From Capitulum mitella (Eukaryota > Arthropoda > Thecostraca > Pollicipedomorpha > Pollicipedidae), in NCBI GenBank assembly GCA_030062745.1, contig CP099841.1, positions 33,038,368 to 33,102,367 on the forward strand: 64,000 nt of DNA, read 5' to 3'. Position numbers and translations under genes: made by a program. Below the pieces are notes generated by a model. It searched no databases, was not told the DNA's origin, and saw nothing but the letters and a program-made list of their open reading frames with translations. Each line of letters begins with the position of its first letter. Position 1 is the first letter of the stretch. This document shows, one piece after another, positions 12,801 to 21,800 of the stretch.

Positions 12801-15800
12801 GAGCCGACACACGTGCCCGCACGGTCGCCGACTGCGTGCCGCTGTTGAGATCCGAGCGATCCGGTCGTGCGGCGGCCGGGTCCTGCTTCACGACCGGCAC
12901 CGCCGACTTCCGCCGACTGTCACCGTCGCGCGACTCCGCGGCGCCCCAGGACGACCCCGTGTCTCTTGACAAGGCCAGCGGATGGCGAGACGAGAGAGAC
13001 GGAATCTCCTCAGTCCACAGACGCGCCGGGGGAGTGGCGCGTTGGAATCCTGCGCGTCAACAGAGGACGTCCCGCGGGCGGAGTCAGTCCGGGCCCCTCG
13101 GTCACTCCGGGGCAGGCGTGGCGGGCCTCCCGCCGCTGATGGCGGCTCTAACCGACTCAGCGTACACAGAAGACGCCGACCGGCCCCTCTCCGTGCCCTT
13201 CACCACAGAGGACAGCTCGCGACGGCGGCCGGCCACCGAGGAAGGACAGTCGGCTGCGCAGACTGCAGGGCTGCCGGCCGGCGCCCATCTGCATATTTAC
13301 GTTCGCCGGGGCCGCGCGGCGGCCAGAGGAGCGGCCTTGGAACACACCGGCGGCAGGGGCGGCGGCAGGCGGCCGGCCGCCCGGCCCGCTCCAGCGTCGG
13401 CCGTCCGCGCACCGCCGGCCGCACGGCCGCGCCGCGGCGCCGGCACACGGCAGCCCGTCATTAGCACACCGGCACGCACCACGTGCGGGCGGTCGCCGGC
13501 GCCCGGCGGCGCGGTGAAATCGGCACGACGAAAGCTCAGCGAGCCCCGCGGAGCGGCCGGAGGTGCCGTGGGAGAAGCGGGCACAGTGACGGCGTGGCAC
13601 GCCCGGAAGCGGCGCAGCCGTGACAGCCGTGCGCCGGCTGGACTGCAGGGCTCTCGGCCGGCCCGCAGTCGGCGTTTCTCCCGTGATGTTCGGACGGACG
13701 TGGCGTCGTCTCTCCCACGAGCCGGCCGCAAGTCCGGCAGCGCCTCGGCCGTACGGGGTCGTCCGACACGGCACAACAAACACCCACCGCGGCCGGCCGG
13801 CCGGCCGGGCACGGCGGGCCCGGGTCGCCGGCTCGCCGAGTCACCGGCCGCGCCCCCTCAGCGCCGGCGGCCGGCGCACCCACCCGTCCACCCGGCTGAC
13901 GTCACGGCGGCACCCACCTGAGCTGGCCATGTCGCTCGGCGGCCGCGCCGGCCGCACCTGGCGCACGCACAGCAGACACTGAGCTGCGCCTCACGGGCAC
14001 GCCGCGCCGCGTCGCCCGGCGCCGCCGGCGATACGGCCGCGGCGGGGCGCCACGGCCCGGGCGTCCACCACTTTAGCGCGCTGTTGAATTTCAGCGGCGC
14101 CCGGCCGGCGGCCGCGGCATCGATTTTGTGTCGGGTCAGCCGAACGGCGGCCGCGGCTCGGAGCGGGTCAAGGGCGCGGCTGACGCGGCGCGCACGGCGG
14201 TCACAGCATGGGCGGGGGGTCGCGCGCTGGTGGTGGTATCGCCACCCCGGACGTATCAGGCAACGGCAGCGGCCGATAGTGGCCGGCAGAGGCGGCGGCG
14301 GACGGCGGGCCGCGGCGTTCGACCTACGTCCCACACTCGGCTCAGCCGCCGGTCACACAGGCACCTCGCACTCGATGCGTTCCGATCGCATCCGGCAGCG
14401 ATAGCGCGCGGCCGGACCGGAGGCGGGTGCGGCACTGGAGCCGCAGCAGCCGACCGGCCCGCGGCGAAGCGCGCGACCCGGACACGGACGGCGCGGCTTT
14501 GCCTGCCACCGCTGGCGGCATCCAGCGGCCGATACGCCAGGTCAGAGTCGCGCCCGCCGCCGCCGGGCGGCGCCAGCAGCGGAGAGCCGCGTTTGAAAGG
14601 AGGGCCGCGCGTGGAGATGTTCCACTGTTCGGGAGCGGGCGGAATAGTACTAGCAATCGGCAGCGTCTGCACAATACCAATGCTTGGCAGAAGATACGCA
14701 GCACTACAAACAGGACGAGACTGGACAACGAGGAGAGCCGTTTACGCGACGGGTCTAGACAGACCGCTCCAAGCAATATACACGTCCATCACTTCAAAGA
14801 CTCAAAATCCTCCAAGACACAACAGGGGAAGCCAACTTCTCGACATATGAGATTCTGATAAACGACTTATTCGTCACCTTCGGGCGCGGGAGAAGGTTCC
14901 AGAAAGGCCCAGAATTCATAAAACGAACAGCCGGCTGCCTTGGGCGGAAGCACACAGTACACGGAAAAAAATTGGGCGTCGACACTCAAACAGATAATCC
15001 GCCCGTTCACACATCGGAGCGTCGTGGACGCATCGACGCTATCTTCTTCACCGTCCACTCCACACGCCGCTCCCGCGCACGACCTCCGCGCGCGCGCGGC
15101 TGCGCTGGCCGTGTGACCGGAGCACTCACCTGGCCGCTTGGCGACGCCGTTTATCTTGAGGGATCCGGTGGCCGGCTCGGCCGGCTTCGGTCGCGGCTTG
15201 GACGAGTCGCGGTGCACCATCTGAAACAGCGGCGGGACCGGCCGCGGTGATCGACTGCGTCTGCGAACGGCACGGACGGCCCGCTGGCTGTCCGTTCGTC
15301 AGCCTAGGCGCGGTCAGACAGATCCCCCCCCCACTTCGTGAAACAGGCCACAAATAACGCCACAAACGGTCATCAGGTTAGGGCCGCGCAGCTGCCGAGT
15401 CGCCGCCCACTCAGCACGTGCCGTCCGACCGACGGTGAGCGTATCAGACCGCATCAGCACGCGGCGTCTATTCAGGAGGGTCAGCACAACACGGCACCGT
15501 TCCCGAGACGGGGGCACGTTATCCAGCGCTGTATTCAGCTGCAGACGTTAACTCGTGAGATGGACACGCGAAAGGTCAGCCGGAAACATTCCGACGGTGC
15601 CACGAACAGCACGGATCACATCCACATCATTCGTATTTGGAGAGGGCCGAGCCAGCTGGAATTATATCCACAGACAATGACCCCCCAGACGGTCCAGCCT
15701 GCCGCGGTGGTCAGATAGAACTAAAGACGGAGGGCACAATGTCCCCCGTATTGTTTAATGATGTCCTGTATTGTCTGTCACTGAACGTTACAACCCATCG

Positions 15801-18800
15801 CGTTGGTTTCCGCGCTAGGACCAGTAGTGCGTTTGCACGCACAGTCGGTGGCGATCAAACCAGACACCCTGCTAACCGCGTTAATCCATTACAAGCCAAA
15901 CCACTTACGCTGCGCTCAAAATGAACCCAATCCAGGGTCCTCCACAAAAACACGTGCACCTTCGTGACACACTTAGCGTTGCTGACATCCACGAAACCTC
16001 AACAAAGTGTCGACCGCTCGCACCAGAAGCCCCACCACACGACGCTGTTCCAAAGACACGCTGTCGGATCCACCACAACTAACGCTACACGAAGGTGAAC
16101 AAAGCCGTCGCGTCTGACGAAGTGTTCACCGGTAATTTCGCACCATGACGGAGTGGTGAGCATAGGATCGCCTTTTGAATTTGGCAAGCCCAAACACATT
16201 TTGATGTAATGTCGATCCGCGAACACCACAGGCTTACGCTGAAAATGCCCCTAACTTGGCACGACGCCAATCGAACTGCCCTTGCTATCGACATTCAAAA
16301 GAGATCGTTCACCGCCAGACCGTAGTTCCACCTGGCCGTTGTTCGTAATATCTGCATAATTTCTCACACAATATCTTCCGAAGAGTCGTATCTCTCCATG
16401 GCGGAAAACGTTCTCGACCACGGAAATTTTTTTGGGGGCGGGGAGGGGTTTGTACGGGCGAGGCCAAACGTGGACCCTTGTGCACTGGAAGTGTATCAAA
16501 CCGGCGCACCGCTGCCAACAGGCCGCCTCCGTCATGAGGAATCAAACCAATGCGCCGAAGTTGCGACCGAGACCCCACCCAAACTGCGCAAGTGCCCTGG
16601 ATCGTGACCAGACCGCCCGAGGCGATTCGTCCGCTGACACGATCGATAACTCTCAGACGCCCAACTCTGTTATCTCCGCCGCCCGTCTCGACTGGTCTCC
16701 GTAAACGCTACCGCCGCTAGTTCGCGAATCCGTGAACTTGCTGAACTGCCAAAAGACGGCAGCGGATATACACGTGGAATTCGGCCGATGGGCACGACTC
16801 GGGCGGCCGTTGCCATGGCGACGATGGATGCGCCGCCCGACGGGCCGGCAGTCGAGGTCACCGGAGCATGACCCGGCCTACCGCTGCGCCGGGAACGGAA
16901 CGCAGCCTGCACCGCGTGCAGCGCGCAGCCCGCACCGAAACATGCCCGACCGACACACATCGCCGATCCCATTTTCAGCGACAAAGCAACGCTCGGTGCA
17001 GAATCCGCGACGGAACCCCCCCCCCCCAATTATGTCCAACAGCAGCACTCAGAATCCATCATCACAAAATACGAAGAGACCGATCAGTGCCACGCCGAAG
17101 GCACCAGGTCCGCCGCCAGGCCCGGCCGGCCGGGACCCGCGTTCAGGAAGCGCAGCAGGGTCGGCTCGCGGGCGCCGTCAGTCCGGTCCCGTTCCGGAGA
17201 GCGTGCTGGCCGCGCATCCGGTGACACGGCCGGCTGCGTGCGGCGCACCTGCCCCTCCCCCCCCCTCCGTCCTCGCCGACACTTGCGGGCGCGGCGCCCA
17301 CTCACCTCCGCCAGCAGGTCCATGGGGCCGGCGCCGGCGCCGTCCGGCCGCCGTCTGTCGGTCGTCGGTCGACCCTGCCCCAGCACTAACGATCCGGCGG
17401 CCGGGGGCGGCGCACGCACCCGGCCGGTCGGCCCATGGCGCCGAAAAACTGGCCGATACACCGCGACCGAGCCGACGCCGCCCGGCCAAACCGGTCCCGC
17501 AGGCAAGGGTCTAGGGACCAAGGCTCGGAAGTCAAGGGTTCGTGCGGGAAAAAAGCTCTTAGACAAAGGCTCGTATGTCTAAGGTTCGCATGGTAAAGGG
17601 TTGGCACAGGAAAAGGTTCGTTCTTCCAACTATTCGAATGGAAAACGTTGGTACGAAAAAGGTTCGTAAGGGAAAACGTTCGTAAGGAAAAAGGCTCATA
17701 ACCAAGGGTTCGTAAACACAGGATTCGTATCGGAAAAGGTTCGTGTCCGAAAGAGTTCGTATCGGACAAGGTTCGAATCGAGAAAGGTTCGTGTCGGACA
17801 CGGGAGGGCGGGACGCGACCGTGGTGTTTCCCCACCATCGGCCGCCGCAGCCGAGTGACCAGGCCACGCCGGGTCACTGGTCCGTGATCACTGACAATGG
17901 CATTCAGTCTGCCCACTCACTGCTTCCTGGGACGGGCAGCCGTAGGTGGTTTTCTTGTTGGGTTGGTACAAATCGGCGTCCAGAATAGTCAGGGCAGGTT
18001 CTGCGTGGGTTATCCTGTTCTGAAGTAGGCTGAGCTAGCATAAAATGGGGGGGGGGCTTCTCAATAATGGGTTATCCCTTTTTGAGGAGTGTTCTGTCTT
18101 CATGCGGTGAATGATACGTAAATTCCAATTTCAGTTGACTATCCTTTCTCCACATGTTTGAACGATTCCTAGACTTTGTTGAAACGCCTGTTGTGTCTGT
18201 GGTGGCCTGATTACGCCCGTGGTCACAGTCACAGCCACAGTCCTCATCCTCCCTGGCTCTGTGGGTCGCGCATGTCGGTCTGTCCAGGCACTGTCAAATG
18301 GGTGGGGCGGTTAGCGCCAAGAGTCCCTGTGATTAACGAATAGATATCACGAAACCCACCGTCACGAACTGTTGGTGCGAACCTTGGCACGGTTACGGGG
18401 CGGGGGGTAGAGGTCCCCTTCCGATTTTCTGCGTGTCGTGTGAATATGGTTTGAAAAAAAAATGTCTTCAAAGATGGTCACTTTTCCTAACCATCCTTAC
18501 GACACGTGCTAAAATGCAAAAAAAACTTGTATCAGACGCGGCTCCAGACGGAATTCTGGAGGGCATGTCCGCAATTTTTCGCAACTGAACGCAGTAACCT
18601 ACTTATTGCACGAAAATCCGAATTTATACAGATCTACTCACAGCGAACGTGACTGAATTCACAATACCGAAGTTTCCACACCTTTGTAAAATACGAAATA
18701 TAGTAATGTTTGGCATGGGCCAAATCAGGAGACCAGTAAGACAGGAAACTGGCACTGTTACATCTTTACCCGTTTGCATTTCATACGGTTCAAGGATGTA

Positions 18801-21800
18801 TTGCAATGGATCTGTACCATTTTTCAACCGCTAGAAATAAAAAAAAAACAAGTCTTCGAAAATTTCAATACATCGCATTTTTGAAAAAGACACGAAACCT
18901 TCCAATTCCACGTACTGGACTTCTCGCCAGAGGTCGGATATAGGGGGAGGCTAAAATGGTCATGGCCCGTCCCAAGATGTCGGCAAAATGGCCAAGGCCG
19001 AGGAAATATTTAAACTGGACGATACTCGCGCATCAATGATCGTGTGGTCTCCCCCAAGGGAACGGGCTTTACCCGCCCCTGACCAGGATTCTGCGCGGGG
19101 TTTCGCTGTCGATTTAACTTGTGAACCTTTTCCGACGCGAACCTTACGTTTACCCACCTCTGGTTACGAGCCTTTGCCTGACGAAACTTTCCCCTCCAAA
19201 CCTTCTCCGTAGGAACCTTTTCCATGCGGACCATTTGCAGTAAGAACGTTTTGCGTTAAGAATTTTTCCCAACTCGAACCTATTCCGATACAAACCTTTC
19301 CCCATATCAACCTCTTACGATACGAGCCTTATGTTTACAAGCCTTTGTTTAAGAATCATTTCCCTAATGAGCCGTTGGCTTATGAACCTCGGTCCGGTTA
19401 CTCGCCACGTGTGCCCTGATGTGCCTCAGGGCACGCAGCTGGCACGGCGATTGGGCACGGGCGCCCAGATACGCGGGCAGACCCGGCCGGCGCCCAGGCG
19501 TCGAGCTGTCCGTTCTCCCGGCACCGGCAATGGCGTTACGGTGTCCAGTGCTGTAACGTCTCGCTGTCTGAACATCACGTGCTGGTGGTCGCGTGGTGTT
19601 CCGAAGTGCTTTCAGCCATATGTGGGGCTTTTGTGATGGCCTGGAAGTTCTCCCGCGTGGCCTGCATTACGTGTGAATACTCGCTCCATACGGCCACGAG
19701 CTTTACGTCTCATTAGTGTACGCTCCTACAAACTCCCTCAGTTTTTAGCTGGCTACCGACAGACGGCACGAGTTCGACACGCCAAAATGTCAGTACCTTT
19801 CCCCGAGGCAATCTGACGCCGTATGGTGTCAAAAACCTTTCAACTCGTTGAAAACTGTCGTAATTACGCCCAAAAACGTTTCGAGATGTCGGCCTGCTCG
19901 GAGCAGGACTGCACGACGGCGGCGCCCGCCGGCCGTGTTTCGTATACGGGCGCCGGATGGTAGCAACACGGACCTCAGAAACTCAATTCTGATTCAGAGT
20001 ATCGTCATGAAATTTTCAGGATCATCAAGTGATGACATGGGTCACATGTCATCCAAGTGCAATCAGCATATCAAAAAACGATGGTTTCTAGAACCGCCAA
20101 AGCAAAGGTTAAAAATACACATGTTTGTGCTCCTCCAACATTGGAAGGTAAGGCACCCAAAACAGATAAAAAAATCCATCCACGTTTCGCGCGCTGGCAG
20201 GTAACAGGCCCGGGGCCTGTAACACGAACAGTAAATCACTCAGCCAAGCACACGACAACTGTCGGCCGGGCCGCTCCGTCTGCAGCGTACGACCGATCCA
20301 CGATCCCACGAACCAGCACGGGCCTCTGTTGTCCGCCTGTGGGGCCGCCTGCTGGCGTACAGTGGTTACAACGGCCGGCGACCCACCACAGATGGGCGTC
20401 TGCTGTCCGTCTGAGTGGCCGCCTGGTGGCGTATGGTGGTTAGACAGCCCGGCCCACGACCCACCACAGACGGGCGCCGGCGCCGAACGATCCCTTCACC
20501 CCGGGCCGCCAGACGCTTGAATCCCATGACCTACGACCTAGCCGACAACGCAATACTGAGTTTCCCAATGCTCATTAAGCGATTTCCTTCTGCGTAGAAG
20601 CTGGCGTGGGCCAATAAATTCTGCGGTGAATCACACAATTAGGCCGTGAAACGGCGAAATCCCCTCCAGGGATGACTGTCAAAATCTGCACAAATGATGT
20701 TCGAGCCCGCCGGTAACCACCGAGTCTCGCTCGCAGTCACGAAAGTGTTGCCAGACCGCATCCAGAACTCAGCTACTATTTTAGCTGCGCAATTAGCGCC
20801 GAACCACGAGATCGCCGGGACACCGCCGCGTGCCCGTGGAATGCGGACCCCAGACCAACAGTGGGGAGACTGATGTGTCCGACAAAGGCCGGGCGGAGCG
20901 GCCGGTACCGGCCCGACCGAGGCGCCGGCACGTTCGACCACACAGGCCGCCGGCCGGGGAGCAGGACACACGGGGGCCGCGCGCAGCGGCGGCGGCGGGC
21001 GGGCGCGGACGGTCCGCCACGGCAGGTGGTCTCGTCTAACTCCTCTACTGACTCATCACAGGCGGCGGCCACAGAGCGAGGCAGGGACGGCCGCCACGGC
21101 AGGTGGTCTCGCCATCTCCCCTCGCCCAGCAGAGACGGCGCTCCGCACACGGGCATGTCCACCGGACCGTCGCCTCCCCAGCAGTGGTCAGTTCCGATCC
21201 AGCACAGGTGTGGCGCAGACCGTCGGACGGCCGGCGGTCTGCCGCATACCGCGGCGCCGGCGGACCCCACATGCAGCCCCCCACCAGCTTCAGAAGAACC
21301 GACAACCGCCCGCCGCCTGAGCTGTCGCGCTGGACTATGAATCAAGTCAAACCCCCGGCAACGGATCCAGCTCCCGTTTATGGCCCGCACCGCGCACCCC
21401 GCGCTGTGGAGAGGACAGCCTCCCGCAGCGCGGGCGGCTACCGGGGGCGCAGACAATGGGGCCAATAACGGCGCCGCTGAACAGCGCCCGGTCCTGATCT
21501 CCTGGCGACCGTCCGGAGCCGTCGCGGCCCACACGTCGCCTGGCACCGGCAGCCATGCGACCATTAACCAACCCTCCATTTCCCGTCCGCTGTTCAGCCG
21601 GCTTAAGGTTGGAGCCTCTCGAGTAGTTCTGTACAGTACGGCGCGGTCGGGTGTTCGGAGCCCGAAGTCCTACAGGCGTGGATACAATCAGATGGGAAGC
21701 CCCAGTCGGCACCGCGGTGAGCATGATAGATGTTCGTCGATACCGCCGCCATGATGCGTATCGGAGAACGTAACACCGAACTTAATTAGCTCCCAAGCCC

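Larger units (their letters stand above)
11593..15129. other. cindr intron 3
   Basis: Holds the 68-bp array and a very GC- and CpG-rich block (about 12.8-14.65 kb) around the candidate alternative exon at 13918-13957. Apart from these I see no gene; the long open frames on both strands in the CpG-rich block are expected from base composition. Confidence 0.6.

Noticed and set aside
12749..13921. Open frame of 390 codons on the plus strand
   Set aside because: Arg/Pro/Ala-rich product of a CpG-rich block with no stop codons because of composition; no domain, antisense to cindr.
17765..17785. tRNA B-box-like GGTTCGAATC
   Set aside because: It is one unit of the degenerate GGTTCGTAT array; no A box or cloverleaf around it.
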